Shown: positions 10,161-22,953 of the stretch, one piece after another | Layout of the letters: every line of letters begins with the position of its first letter | Position numbering within the stretch: position 1 is the stretch's first letter | Origin: Imbricaverruca yamaguchii | Lineage: Eukaryota > Arthropoda > Thecostraca > Neoverrucidae | Reading direction: 5' to 3' | Assembly: GCA_034440575.1 (NCBI GenBank) | Contig: JAOTOL010000847.1 | Location: forward strand, 1 to 64,000 | Length of the DNA: 64,000 nt | Notes under the pieces: generated by a model | The model's database searches: none | Told to the model about the DNA's origin: nothing | Seen by the model: the letters and a program-made list of their open reading frames with translations, nothing else | Made by a program: the position numbers and the translations under genes

Positions 10161-11390
10161 TTAACACGCGCCTTGGATGGCCTCTGAAAATTAAGTGCAC
10201 TGGAGGGGAGGGGCGGTTTCACCACCCCTAAGATCTCGGCTCCTATTAAAGCTTGAGCAACGAAATTTACCGCGTGGATGGGTAAGGTAGTAAACTCTAT
10301 TGTGTGTCAAATTCATGACTTTAGGTCAGTATCTTCAAGGATAAATGAGGTAAAATGTTGAAAATTTTATGGTTTGGCGTGGCTTGGCGTGTCATTGTTA
10401 TGGATCGCTGTGATTATGTTTAAATGCTCCACAATTGGTGTAAATGATGTTTAGACATCACTAATGATGTAATACAGATGCTAGATCCGGCATTTAACCT
10501 CGGGTCACCTATATAGTACCACTTTATCAGGTCATTACTTGCTCCAGTTACCGGAACTGGGCCGCCCGCCCGATTGCTTCGTTGGGCGGCTCGGCGCAAT
10601 CGGCTTTGCAAAGAAAGGAATGAAGCACATGAATAACGTATGGAAACGCTTAGGTACACAATGCCAAACAGTAGTTTTCAGGAGGTGTAGGGAGTAACAT
10701 GCAAAGTGGCATCAATCGCATCAGTCATTTGCATTTATGACAACATTCCAGTTGACCAAGTTTGGTTTCATTAATCTGTCATGAACTTGACCTGACGACC
10801 CCGGCGGCCTAGCATGACTTATAAAATAAATAGCCGCACATATCCGCTGATGCGCGATTTGCAAAAAGAAAAACTGTGCCATTCTTGGGGTTTAAAAAAA
10901 GTTTGCTTGACCGTAACCTTACGGACAAACTTGATATTTTAAAGGGGAGTTTAAGTTCAAAGCGTGACTGCATACGTTTAAGTGCTTGCCGAATGTAAAA
11001 CAACATTAAAAAGCTCAAATGACTAAAGATCACTAAGACACTGCAAAACCACACAAGCGACAAAAACTGATGCTACGTATGACGACAACTCGCCCCTCCG
11101 CTGAGTTTAAATGGCCCGGTAAACGACACAGAAGTGTGGTGGATAAAGCGTTAACGGTTTAATGGTAAATTTATAAACAATGTAGCATAACAATATACAT
11201 CAAGCAAGTCAGCTAGTGTTGGCAAAATGAAACTTCAAACCACTGAGACCTTTCTTTTTTTTATGACCAATATACGGGAAGCACATCAGCGCCGATTTTT
11301 GTGATCTGGTGTTAAGAAAACGCTTGACTTCACTAAACTAGAACAATTTTCGGCCGATTTTCATTTTTCTTGCTTTAGCACGCCAACTGA
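10161..11390. mobile_element. TTAA-flanked DNA element, copy 1
   Basis: It begins TTAACACGCGCCTTGGATGG. Its body is the reverse complement of the element at 22954-24256 over several hundred bp. Examples are the AGTACCACTTTATCAGGTCA block near 10515 and the GTTGACCAAGTTTGGTT block near 10750. No transposase is seen, so it is non-autonomous. The far end is disturbed (see next entry). TTAA target use is inferred from the border sequence. Confidence 0.75.
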
Positions 11391-11480
11391 GGGGAGGGGG
11401 AGGGCGATATCTGCCCATCCCTCCGATTTTTTGTAGATAACTCCAGATTTACCGGCCGATATACGCCATCCGATCTCACC
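11379..11480. mobile_element. Truncated terminal segment of the same family
   Basis: TAGCACGCCAACTGAGGGG, followed by CTGCCCATCCCTCCG and TTGTAGATAACTCCAG, matches the left end of 22954-24256 in the same orientation. It is therefore opposite to what copy 1 next to it would require. It may be a second insertion or an end inversion. Confidence 0.65.
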
Positions 11481-12705
11481 AAATATTCCTTGCATCACAT
11501 CCAAACTCAAGTTCGCAGTGATGTCACGTCTAAATCTTACGCATTCAAGGTATCGTGCATATCAACATGGGCTGAGATATCTAGCTTGGATGGATAACAT
11601 GCGGAATGCAGGATTTGAATGGGGAATTGGAAGGCAACATTAGATGTTTTATATGTCACATTCCATTTAATTATAACATCACCCAAACAAACGTTGATCC
11701 GCTGATGATAGTGTTTCGAATTAGCTTTCGAGTTACATTAGTCACCATTACTTATCAATGTGCCATATCTGCTTCACATTATTTTTGAATCAAAAAGGTC
11801 TACCAGGTAGCAGTGTAACTGCTGTAAGGCAACGTCCTCGGGTACATTGGCGCTTAGTTCGTATTCTTCAACAATTCTCAACCACATAATGCGCATTTTG
11901 ATTGACTTTTGCACTAGTTTTTCGTGCCATAGAATGACCGGTGCCAAAAGAACCCGTCACTTGATCATAAGAGTGGAATGTGGCGAGGACAAACAAAATT
12001 GTCCTGATGGCAGTAAACGTTCCCTGCCATTTTTAGGAAGTTTCAGCTGTTTTTGCATTACTTAAGTGATGTGCTCAAGCTGTTTAATCACTGAAATATT
12101 TTGAACAGAAGAGAGGTAGCTATGGGATAATATACGCGAAGATGACATCATCCAAGCAGATGTCACCGTCTTTCTAACGGCTGACAGTATCTCCAGTTCT
12201 AAAGACACATACAAGTACGAACAAATCTTCAGCAAGGTAGAGCTAGGTAAGGTAGGTTGGACCAGGGCCATAAGGTTTTTATAAGCTAATTGATTAGATG
12301 ATTACCCTGCACAATTTCTCAAAGAATGCGATGGGGAAAATCCACACTTAGACAGGTAGTAATGTACACTTGGAGGATACCTAAGGAGGCATCATACTTA
12401 TCATGCTTATGAAGAATGTACGAATGTGGAAAAGGCACTCCGAGAAAAATATGGCTTATTACGTTTGCCTGATCAAGGCTCAGTTAGGCGAAGTTATGTG
12501 AACAGAGTAATTTAAATTGTTCTGCAGTGTGTGATACATCCTCGTATATTATTTTCAATAGCTGGGAATCAGGTAGGATCGGCTATGCATGTAGATCCTA
12601 CCTAATATGAACATGTTAGTGACATTCTAGCTTGTGTACCAATTGTAATTTATGTGGAATTTTCACCACGTAAAATGGTTCGAATTTCTGTGTTTTAGAG
12701 AATGA

Positions 12706-12737
<32 letters not shown>

Positions 12738-13595
12738 AGAAGAGGGAGAGATAAACATTTTGTATTTGTGCCACACACATGCAAGGCCAAAAACCCTGTG
12801 ATGACTTGAAATTGCTACGAATGTCCAAATGTGGCAATTGGGCTGGGCTAGGTACAGGCTACATCCATAGCAAACTTGACGGATCAGGATAGGTCCTGGC
12901 CCTGATGGGTACCGATTGGTCCTGGCTGGTCTAAAAAGGGCCATTTGGAATTTTAGTTAGGATCACCGACGAGCTCAAGGTCAAATACCATAGAATATGT
13001 GATGAACTTCTGAAGCTGATGGTTTTGGAAGCAGATTGTGCTGATGGAAAAGTTATGGGTGACAAAAAGTTATGGCCAACTCAAGGACAATCTAACAATT
13101 CCGCTACAATGTTCCTTTCCTTTTCCCTTCCTTTTGTTCCTTCTGATAATTACAAACCAACACTTACGTAGGGATAGAATGAAGGATAAGGTGAAAATCG
13201 AGCCATTATTAGGACGGCGGAAACAAGTGCGAATAGTCGATACAAGCGAAATCTGCATCGCTAGCTCATCATCATCTCCTGTTCTTCATTCGACGCAACT
13301 GTTACCTGTTGTATGCAAATGTCGCATGCAGCTGTCCGCAGTAAACGATGGTGAGCCTCACATAATAGGAAAACGGTAAATAACTCTCGGGGCGGCCACC
13401 CATTTCCACCTCCGAGGATGTTATCACAGGCTATCACGTGCCAGCGCATATCCACTGCACAAATGAATATGAGCGTGAAATCTGCTGTAGGCAGGAGTAA
13501 CGCACGCTAAGTCGACCGATATTGCACCGCACACTCCGCGTTCCTGGACGACTGTAGACGGTCATCTTTTGTTTCTTGTTTGCTTATCCTTTAGC
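11481..13595. other. Unclassified intron sequence with a GA microsatellite
   Basis: No exon or element is recognised. A (GA)n stretch lies at about 12706-12752. The other short open frames look random. Confidence 0.55.
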
Positions 13596-13925
13596 AAAAT
13601 TTAGTCGAAACGTTCGCTGGAGTGGCTTTATGGACCACGGTCGTACTGCTAAGCAGAGCTTGTTGCATGCATTCTAGCCACATCACACGATAAATGAATT
13701 CAGTTCAACGGCAGAATTTTGAGTGTAACGTGCCGTAAATGCACCGACACTGCCAGCAAAGGGCAGAGCCCCGGCAGCTCGTCCCCGGCCTTATTGGACC
13801 AGCTACAAACTGATCCTCCCAGCTGGGGCTAGATGCGAACTCGTGAAGCGACTCGAACCATGTCTTGCCAGGACAGGGGAGACAAATACAGGCTAGCGCT
13901 CTGACCAACTCAGCTAGCATGGCGG
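13596..13925 (-). mobile_element. tRNA-derived SINE, family A, diverged copy
   Basis: The minus strand starts with a tRNA-like head (A-box region TAGCTGAGTTGGTCAGAGCG, B-box-like GGTTCGAGTCGC). It continues with the conserved body (GGCCGGGGACGAGC, GCACGTTA, CTCTGCTTAGCA) found at 24421, 31262 and 53868. Confidence 0.85.
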
Positions 13926-15864
13926 CAACGTAGGTTTTGGTAGGCTGTACCGCAAAGCATCTAGTGCCTTAAGTAGGCTGTACCGCAATACAATACAACG
14001 CAGGACGTACGAGCTTTGTAGATGGGACCATGCCTGTGCTTCGCACAAATATCACATTACAAGTCTTCCCTGCATTGCGTATACATATAAAACGCCATCC
14101 CATATTGTTTTATGCACCGCCAGGTTCTTCCAGTACACACTTTAGTGACCGAGTAATCATGCGCTCTTGAAAGGGCGGTGGTTTCTACCCACCTCACTCG
14201 CGCATCAGAGCCAGGATATATGTTCGCCATCCTGCCCACAAAACAGTCGCATTACGGCGCATTGTGATCTGCATACACATACGCCACAAAATGTCAGTTT
14301 TGTCAGACATACCCTGCTTTGGACCACGCAGCCTTAATGTGTACATATTGCCGTATCACATATGCTGGGCACACGCCAGGTGAAATTCAAAGATGCACGA
14401 TTAGATGTATGAAGTAACAGCATTCGCACTTGCTTAGCACTTGCGTAGCACTTGCAAACATCGGAAAACGTCAGGGGAAAATACATCTGCGTTTAAGAAT
14501 TACTTACCCACTTTATCATCAAATCAGCTTTTGACATTTTGCATTATGGCTCTTGCTCGACTGCCAGTAAAGTGCTTATAGTTGATGCTGGTTGGAAAAC
14601 CAGACATTTAGCTTAAACAGTCAGCTGGAATATCGAGCAGGTTTATGCCAACTAGCTCATTCCATGCCGACTGTACCGCTGTAAGTGCAACTTTGCACAC
14701 CACTCTTTCATATTTTGACGAAAACGCGCTTATGCTTGCCCATGCATGCTATCGCATGCCCTCAGCATGAATATGAAACTGCTAGGTTTCAGCGATGCAC
14801 CAATTCCCGTTGGAAGTGGAAGTGTGCAAAACTGACCATATACCACATATCAATAACTGATTTCAGAAAACATCTATGTCTGCGCAGCTAGTGCCCATTT
14901 CTTACATTCGAAAAGAACATTCTCAAGGAAACATAACGCAATTTGCAATGATGAAGACAAATTGAGTTATTCATCTTCATATTTTTTACTTCCGATGTTT
15001 ATGACAGAAGTGGAAATTTCGAAACGGGTGATCATTCTTAGCGGATCACTTTAACGGGTGATCAAACGGATGATCTTCTTTAACGTGCATGTTTGATATA
15101 TATGTCCATATACATGGCAGTTGGGTTTAAAAATACGAGGGTGCCCCGCCCAGCACATAAAGCCGAATCGATGTCAAACCGGAAGCACAGCGTAGTAATA
15201 TGACATCCGGCCAGACTGCTCGAAACTGCGCCTCTTCCCACAATCTCGCGTCACTTGTCGGACTGCACAACCTTCACAATCGTGTCAGTGCGAATGGGCC
15301 AGATGTCGAATCAGAGAACGCGGATCAGGGTAGCCGAAGTTGGCATACTCTTTCGGTCAACAATTTCACATATGTGCGCATTTTGATGTCAAGTCATTTC
15401 GGGTTAGGAACTTAGGTTGATTCAGGCCAAATTGTGTTTTAGTTTTCAAAGCTTAAAACTCTCGCTGTGGATTTCTTGCTGAACGCGGAGCGAACTGCCG
15501 ACACCCCGGAGTTCCGAGGGCGATGCATGACATTTTCGATCTGCCTGGCGACTGACCGAGAAATTCTTCCTAGCTGTGCCTGAACTCTCCTGAAATGGAG
15601 GTGATCAGTGTATCGACACTCGTACCTACCATAGCTTTTGACGAATTTGACGTTCGAAACGTTAACTGGGAGGTCATTCAGAATATTTAATACTGCTAAA
15701 CAACCAAATGAATGGCATAGCTCTTTGGTTTCTCCACGTCAGGTTGTGTATAAGAAATGTCATACAGACATAAGTGCTTGAACCTCAACAAGTTATCACT
15801 AATACAATATGTAACGGGCAAACAACACGATTACGGAAACACCGCGTATCTTAAACGCACTGGA
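13926..15864. other. Unclassified intron sequence
   Basis: No exon or mobile element is recognised. Small local duplications such as CACTTGCTTAGCACTTGCG near 14430 are visible. Confidence 0.5.
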
Positions 15865-16030
15865 GTCGCGGTAGCTCAGTCGGTACGGCGTTGAACTATT
15901 GATCCTAAGATTGCGAATTCGAGCCCCATAACCGGCGGGATTACCGAGTCCAGCCGCGACCAATCGGCGTGAGAGGTCTGAGACACTATATGACCCAGGA
16001 GTTGATTGCGTCGTAAAAGGACCCAAGGCT
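15865..16030 (+). mobile_element. tRNA-like SINE, plus orientation
   Basis: GTCGCGGTAGCTCAGTCGGT is an A-box-bearing tRNA head, and GAATTCGAGCCCC is a B-box-like element 48 nt further on. The acceptor stem does not close as in a functional tRNA, and the sequence runs on into a non-tRNA body. It is therefore called a SINE head rather than a tRNA gene. Confidence 0.7.
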
Positions 16031-16059
16031 TACAACTAGCCTGAAAACAGTGCCACCAC

Positions 16060-16290
16060 CACATAAGGAGTGCTGCCGTGGGGCGCAGAGCACGCAGGCT
16101 TGATTGTGTTGTGTTGGTCTGGCGACGGGACCCCATAATTGGGAGGGAGTAGATGGAGTGCACAGCACACTGGCTTGATTGTGTTGTGTTGGTCCCGACA
16201 ACGGGACCCCAGTTTGGAGAGGGTGTAGATGGTGTCCTGCGCAGGGCACAGTACACTGACTTGATTATGTTGTGTTAGTCCGACGACGGG
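16060..16290. repeat. Long-unit tandem repeat (75-86 bp)
   Basis: CTTGATTGTGTTGTGTTGGT followed by CGACGGGACCCC recurs at 16099, 16174 and 16260. Confidence 0.8.
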
Positions 16291-16392
16291 CCGTCAGATT
16301 GACGGGCCGTCAGATTGACGGGCCGTCAGATTGACGGGCCGTCAGATTGACGGGCCGTCAGATTGACGGGCCACCATATTGACGGGTCGGAC
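16275..16392. repeat. 16-bp minisatellite (GACGGGCCGTCAGATT)
   Basis: Six to seven nearly perfect copies with a self-complementary core GACGGGCCGTC. The last unit is mutated (GGCCACCATATT). Each unit can form a small hairpin. Confidence 0.93.
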
Positions 16393-16599
16393 CAGACGGG
16401 TAGTCCGGTCACAATCAGGGACATAGCCAGGGAGTGTGGCAGAGGCAGTCGCCCCCTGACTAAGGCCCCTGTAGAGGCCCGAAGGGCCACGGGCCACGCC
16501 ATGAGCCCGTCCGTCGTCTACGAGGCAACCATGGCGGTGATAGAAAGGCCAACACTGTTACGCCCACAAAGGCTGTTGTCGGGCCCACTAAAACGTCTA

Positions 16600-16880
16600 C
16601 CGGCCATTACGAGCGCACACAGGTCTTATAGAATATTGAACGTCAACGGGTTCTTACGAATATCTACGGATCCTTACGAGCGTTCACGAATCCGTGCGAA
16701 TTTCTACGGGCCATTACGAAAGCTTACGGACGCTTACATACTCCTTTGGATACCGACGAGTGTCTTCGGGTCCTTACTATATAAAGACCCTCACTGGTAT
16801 CTACTGATTCTTACGAACGTCTGCTGGTTGCTACGAATACCTACGAACTATTATGAATGTCTTCGGGCCTTTACCAACGT
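16600..16880. repeat. Degenerate 12-bp repeat (CTTACGAANNTC type)
   Basis: TTACGAA, CTACGGA and related words recur about every 12 bases. The 187-codon frame 16363-16926 is open because of this 3n periodicity and has no family resemblance. Confidence 0.65.
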
Positions 16881-18339
16881 CATATGCATGAAACACAGTA
16901 CCGTAAAAGCAATCACATGTGGATAAATGCTTTGGCCCACTTATGACGATCGGGTTTCCGACGTCTAGTTTTTGTGGGGAACTAGTGTTGCGTATAGGTC
17001 CTGGCAGAACAAGTAATGTCGTGCATAATGTTGGGTAGTTTTGCTCCCCCCAGAGCTTTATCAGACATGTTCGGAACTTTGTCTGAGGTAAACTTCCACT
17101 AGGCACGTGAATAGTCTATAGGACCTCGGTGTTTGCTATAACCCCGGGATAATTAATTCACCAGCCCGCAACTTCCAATTTCATAGCTCTGGTCTGACAT
17201 CTCTTGACACGCACCTCCAAAGCCAGCACTTCTATGTTGAGCTATTAGTCACACAGCGGCTATGATGCTTGAGACGTTAATAGCGCAGCGTGATACAGGT
17301 ATTAATGCAATAGCTTCATTTTGATAGGCAGGTCAACAGTCCCACCCTTACTCTATATCTCTACCGACATAACGAGTCCAGCAGAATCCAGGCGTACATT
17401 AGTACCGACGTGTGGGGCAGGGCAGGCCGGGCCCGCCCGAGGGGCGATCGCCCGGGGGCGACCGCCCGGGGGCGACCGCCCGGGGGCGACCACCCGGGGG
17501 CGACCGCCCGTCTCAAGCGCCCGTCGACCAGAGAATGACCGAGTGCCTCCCACAGCGCGAACGAAGTAACCGACAGTACGTCGTTACCATGTGACCAACA
17601 CGTCACTACTGCGCCGCATGGCCCGGGGGTCGGCCCCGAGTCGAGAACAATGGCTCGCGCTGTCCATCTGACATACGTCAGCTCAGAGTCAGATATCAGA
17701 GCCGCCTTTGATGGCATCCAGAGACTGGTCTTTGTGAGGCCCGCGCGCTATCGGGGTCGGACAATGATCTGTCAGCATTTCATAGGTCGTTGCTTAACAA
17801 CAACTGCCTAGCAGAGGAGCGGCATTGTAACCTCTGGTCTCGCGACACAGCGCCTGACACTCTAGCGACATACGACGTGCAATTCGGCACAGCCTACTGA
17901 CAGCTGGTATGGACATCATTGACACGCCTATCCATAGGGCTCCTACATCACCCACTGACGTCACTTCACATGGCATTCACCATCTGCTGACGACGGCGGA
18001 GCGCGCCGGGGTACCGGGGGTCACCTTGGCTGTGACCGGGACGGCCGGTGGCTGTGGCCGGAAGACAGGGCGGGCAATGTCCACTGGCCGACTTCGTCTG
18101 GGGCGTCAGCCGAAAGGTATGCGACGGAGGGATACAGGGTACGTGCCGCAAACTTGTCGGGACCGGAACGGAGTGGGTAGGGGGATGACTTTAGAGGATT
18201 CAGATGCCCCGAAAACGAACTTTGTTACACTGAGTGGAGTCTCTAGATGTTCTTGCAAAAAAATGATGAGCAAAAGTTTGTGGAATATATGTATATGTAT
18301 ATGTTGGTCGTGAGGCACTAATATCTCGCATACGTATTT
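16881..18339. other. Unclassified sequence with a CG-rich 14-bp repeat
   Basis: At 17440-17515 GGGGGCGACCGCCC is repeated five times. The unit is partly palindromic (CGCCCGGGGGCG). Nothing else is recognised. Confidence 0.7.
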
Positions 18340-18560
18340 GCAGTTGAAGCAATGTTGAGTGCAATTAAATGCTGTCGTAGTGCATGCAGCAGAAGTAATG
18401 TTGTATGTAAGTAAATGTTGTCAAAATGCTTGCAGCAGAAGAAGTGTCGTGTATAAGTAAATGCTGTCGCCGTGCTTGCAGCAGAAATAATATGCACAGG
18501 CAAATATTGTGAAAGTCTCGCAGTAGAGGTAATGTCGAGTATAACCATTGCCATCATAGC
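18340..18560. repeat. 46-bp minisatellite
   Basis: About four diverged units of GCAGCAGAAGTAATGTTGTA followed by TGTAAGTAAATGTTGTC. Confidence 0.75.
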
Positions 18561-18784
18561 CATGCCATTTCCAGTAATTACAATAAGACATGTGTGGTGA
18601 CACCGACATCGTATGGTCGGTCTTTAGTCGGGTAACACCATGCCCAGTTCATCCCAGACTCAGTCCACATGGAGGCACCAGCCGCAGCCAACACATAATC
18701 CACACTGGCATGGCTGAAGGGCATTGGATTAAATGCGTGGCTATTGGAGAATAATTGCATTACATAATTAATGGCATTTGATTC

Positions 18785-19165
18785 GCAGTTGGCCGGTCGC
18801 ATGACTATTCATCTGGTTACTGTTCACATGGCAACCGTTCCCATGGTGACCATTTACAGAGTGGCTGTTGGAATGGTTGTCGTTCGCATGGCTACCGTTC
18901 ACATGGCGACCGTTCCCATGGTGACCATTTACATTGTGGTTGTCAGCATGGTTGCCGTTCACATGGTGACCGTTCCCATGGTGACCGTTCACATGGTGAC
19001 TGCTCGCATGATAACTGCTGGCGTGTTTGCTGTTGTCATGGCTACCATTCATTTGGCCACCGTCAACATGACGACTATTTGCGTGGCCGACATTTGCACG
19101 GTTGTCGTTCAACTGGCCATCTTTCCCATGGCCACCGTTCACATGGCGTTGTTCAGACTTCTGCC
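18785..19165. repeat. 15-bp minisatellite, open on both strands
   Basis: About 25 units of ACCGTTCACATGGTG. The minus strand reads pentapeptides (NGHHV, NGHHG, NGNHA) for about 120 codons. The plus strand reads TVHMV/TVPMV units. A His/Asn-rich protein cannot be excluded, but the divergence pattern shows no preference for one strand. Confidence 0.88.
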
Positions 19166-19743
19166 GTTTGCGTAGTGGCGGTGCGCCCGGTGACTGTTGG
19201 CATGACAACCATTGACATGATTGCCGTGGGCATGGCTGCTACGTATTCGCTGCGCTGTGGCGTCAGACACCAGTTATATCGTGCCGAACAATTTATTGTG
19301 ATTTGGTGTTCAACTTGAAATGGAACGAGGGAACTCGGGAATTGTGGTATTTGATGGTGAGCCTAATGATTATTTATTGGAAGTTAATAAACGGTAGGTA
19401 GTCGCTAAAAGAACACATTTTACATATAGGGTAACTTGGTGTCAGGAGCGTCAGGACTGTCCGATTGGAGCGCAAATTACTATGTAGTAATGTCGAATAA
19501 ACGAGAGATCATCGCTAGATTTAGAGATAAGATGTCAGCCGACGAGTAGATACTTTTATTCCATACTTGGGGCCATTTAGAGAGGATCCCGAGCTCAACT
19601 CGCATCGCAACAACCAGCTACCTCTTGAAGAACATGGGAGCAGGACTGGAAGCTTTTCTACGATGCGGATGAGCGAAGTCTAAGGGCTGAAAGAGTAAGG
19701 ACATAAACATTTCTCAGCCGCGGTGGGCTTGGCGCCCAATAAT

Positions 19744-20143
19744 GCTATGAATATTTTCAGTGGAAGGATGAGGCAGACGCAGATGATCGCAACACAATTA
19801 TATCACAATTTGATGACCTTTACATGCCTATGAAAACCTGACCGTCAAACGTCGTAGACTGTCGTAGGCTGTCGGAGACTTACATAAACGAAGCCATCAG
19901 CCAGGAGAATATGACAACAATACGTGTGCACATTGCATGCCACATTATCGTCACCTGAGAATGTGGAAACTGTTGATGGGGCGAGGCGAAACAGACTGTG
20001 CATGGGCTCTGCCCCTCCACCAGCCGCCGCACCGGGGCTGAACAGGCGCTCGGCGAGCCAAAATTACTCTATCAAATCTCCCGTCTGCTGGGCGAAGAGT
20101 GTGACAAGCGTGATGCAATCGCGTTGTATGCCAGCACAAAATG
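19744..20143 (+). pseudogene. Possible LTR-retrotransposon gag remnant
   Basis: Two short conserved-looking frames. 19744-19843 reads FQWKDEADADDRNTIISQFD before a stop. 20064-20143 reads LLYQISRLLGEECDKRDAIA and then a stop. Their order and composition resemble a retroelement gag capsid region. No zinc knuckle, pol or LTR was found. The identification is weak. Confidence 0.3.
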
Positions 20144-22104
20144 AGCATTTGGGTGCGCATTTGGCACTTCGTCTGACCATAGCATGGCTATCAGGTCGCA
20201 ATAACCAGCCATGCATGACGCAACGTCATGCTGTTGCAAAATCGTTCAAGTTGAGGCCTTCCCAAACGTACATGCTGTAGCCGGAATCGGCCGTGGTCAG
20301 ATATTGCTTCAGACAACACTTCCCCTCATTCAGACAGAGGCACCAAACAATTCGTTCGCCGCTGTTAGTGTAAACGCCTTTCGAACGCACCGTGCATTTT
20401 GCTCACTGGGTGGTAATGGCTTCGTGCGCAGTGATATTGGCTGGGGAATTGGATAAAGCCATCATGAGAGCGAGTATGCAATTAATTGCCATAAAGTATT
20501 ATCCTGAGGGGAGTATCGATGATGCTTTTGCTTCTCTCCACTGAAAGTTAATCGGAAAGAAAATATGCTGCCATATATGTATAATAGTGCAGTGTGCTAA
20601 AATTCGCCGCAGTCGGAGACAATGCAAGCATTGTCTTTACTCAAGCGTTGTTGGACCTCATGGAACTCCATTGGAAATATGAGCTGAAACATGATACTTA
20701 TAGCATGGAGAAAAAAAACTAAATTCAAGTTTCATATGCTAAAAGACGTCCAGGACTGTCGTAGGACATGCCGTGTGTATGGGCTGATTAAGAAAAATAT
20801 GCACATTTTCATTAATCGGTGGTAAGTTATCCAGGGATGAGGTACCTAGGCGCCAGGCAGCTCCCACATACCTCGCCTTACATACTGTTGAATGTTCTAC
20901 TCCTTAGCTAGCTGTCCAGGTAGGTACTGGAAGAGACACTCTTTAGCTAGCTGCCCATCTAAGCACTGCAAGACATATTCACTATGCATGTTAGTCACAC
21001 TGAACTGCAACAAATTACTAACTTTCAGTTTATGCATGTTTTATGCTTTACACGAAGTCTGGGATGTGAGTCTGTCATGACAAATTTGTGCTCTAATGCA
21101 CAAAGCCTATTAGCTATCTAGTTTTATGTGAGACAAATACGTATGCTGCTCATGATACTATCCTAACACTATCTGGAGACCGTTGCACGTGTCGTATCAG
21201 CCAGCCGCTAGCTCTTCCAGCTTCTGTGGACAATTAGAACGGCGCGGTGACAGAGTCGGCGTTTTTTTCTGCGTGGTGCATCGGCGCAAATCTAGCAACA
21301 ATCGTCCAATGGCGAGGCACACATGTCGTAGGGGCCGTGTGGGACATGAATTTGCCCTTCGCAGCTTATATTTTTGCCTTCTGAAATATTAAGCATCTTA
21401 CCATGTGTACACCTGTCTCTGCCGCAAACAAAGGCGGTGAGTGGGTGGGTTTTTGCTTCTCACCAGGATAGTAACACACATTTGCAGTTGAACAGGATAG
21501 TTACTACTATCAATATAATATTTTTTAGCTAATGTGGTTAAAGTTATCCTATTTGACTCCTCGATAGATGTCATTTGTATTGCATGCTCTGCTAATCCTT
21601 ATGTACCATAAGCAATCACATGTAGGCTATATGACTACCTAACCACAATTGCTATCTGAAGTGAAATTGTGCTGCTGCTAATTTTACTGCCAATTGGAAG
21701 TGCAATCCACATTTCACAACAAATGTTCACTTCGTTCTTCGGTGTTTTGTGAGCTAAAATTGAATAATGCCATAAAATATTATAAGTAACAAATAGTCCA
21801 CATACTATTTGTTACTTCAACCAATCAGATGTATACAACTTCACTTTTAACGGCTTGGGTAACTAATGGCTATCTGGTACGGATGTGGAAACGAAATAGA
21901 TCTGTTCATACTGATATGGATTGGATCGAATTTAAAAATGTCAATCAGTGTTATGTTCTTATAGTTGAACGTATTCTGCTTTGGTCGCATCGTCTGGACA
22001 GCATCTAGTCATATCTAGACGATGTGTTAGCTTTGAAGAGCATACCAGCATAAGGAAAAGTTAGAGAACTGAGAAGAGAAGGTTCACGTACTTGCGTCAG
22101 TTCC
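20144..22104. other. Unclassified intron sequence
   Basis: There is a two-unit repeat of about 39 bp near 20900-20975 (CTTTAGCTAGCTGCCC). A hairpin with 14-bp perfect arms lies at 21784-21797 and 21804-21817 (AAGTAACAAATAGT). No exon is seen. Confidence 0.6.
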
Positions 22105-22262
22105 TGGTTGGTTATTGGTTTTACGACACATCGACCGTTGAGTCATGTAGCGTCGCCAATCTCTCACCCCGATTGGTCGCGGGCGAGGAGTAGCGACAGG
22201 TGAGACTCGAACCCACAACATTTCGATCGTGAGAAGAGCAACTTACCCATAGGCTACTCGTC
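22105..22262 (-). mobile_element. tRNA-derived SINE, family B
   Basis: The minus strand has a tRNA-like head (GAGTAGCCTATGGGTAAG as A box, GTGGGTTCGAGTCTC as B box). This is followed by a short body and a 3' domain ending GTCGATGTGTCGTAAAACC with an AATAACCAACC tail. The same 3' domain occurs alone at 8205, 29274 and 59593. Confidence 0.8.
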
Positions 22263-22953
22263 CCCTGCGTCAGTTCCTGCCAAATTTGTCGGCACTGACA
22301 ACAGCTATGTTAAAACTGTTGAAATCGGCAAAGCTTGGAACTGTGGCCCCCTACTAAGGTCAGACAGTCCACAAGTACACGAATCTCATGATCAAGACAC
22401 CCAGTCTTCAATGCTACGATCTGAAACTACCAAGGCTATCTACAGCAGATAGGCAGATATACAAATATATCTTTCAGGTGATATGGATTGCGAACTGTCC
22501 GATGGCGAAAAAAAAAACATATATGTTTTTAGACTTGCAGCATAACAAATTTAGTAAAGCATAGCATTCTGCTCCGAGACCCTGGAAGAAGCTGAGCACA
22601 GGCATGCTCGGATCGAGGAAGTGTTTCGCCCATGACTATAGGCTAGGTAGGGTCGATTTTGGTTTCGTAGAGTTTGCTTTTTCACATATAAATATGCCAA
22701 ATTACATTATAAATACACTGCAAGTACACTTACACATATACATATACACAAGCACAATTACACATTTAAATACACAATTCACATATCAATACGCCGAACG
22801 CTGAAAGCACACGTATTGGTCCACCAACATCAAATTGAGTGAAGTATGGATCGATGCTAACACTCGCATCGCCAGCGTGCTGGGGTTACGCCGTTCATGA
22901 AAGTGGTCGAGCCCACTCCATGATCTTTCGGAGCTAAGCGTGCTAGGATAAAC

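Noticed and set aside
15865..15940. Functional tRNA gene
   Set aside because: The tRNA-like head has mismatched acceptor and anticodon stems. It continues into repeat sequence.
16363..16926. 187-codon plus frame
   Set aside because: Held open by 12-bp and 16-bp repeats. No family resemblance.
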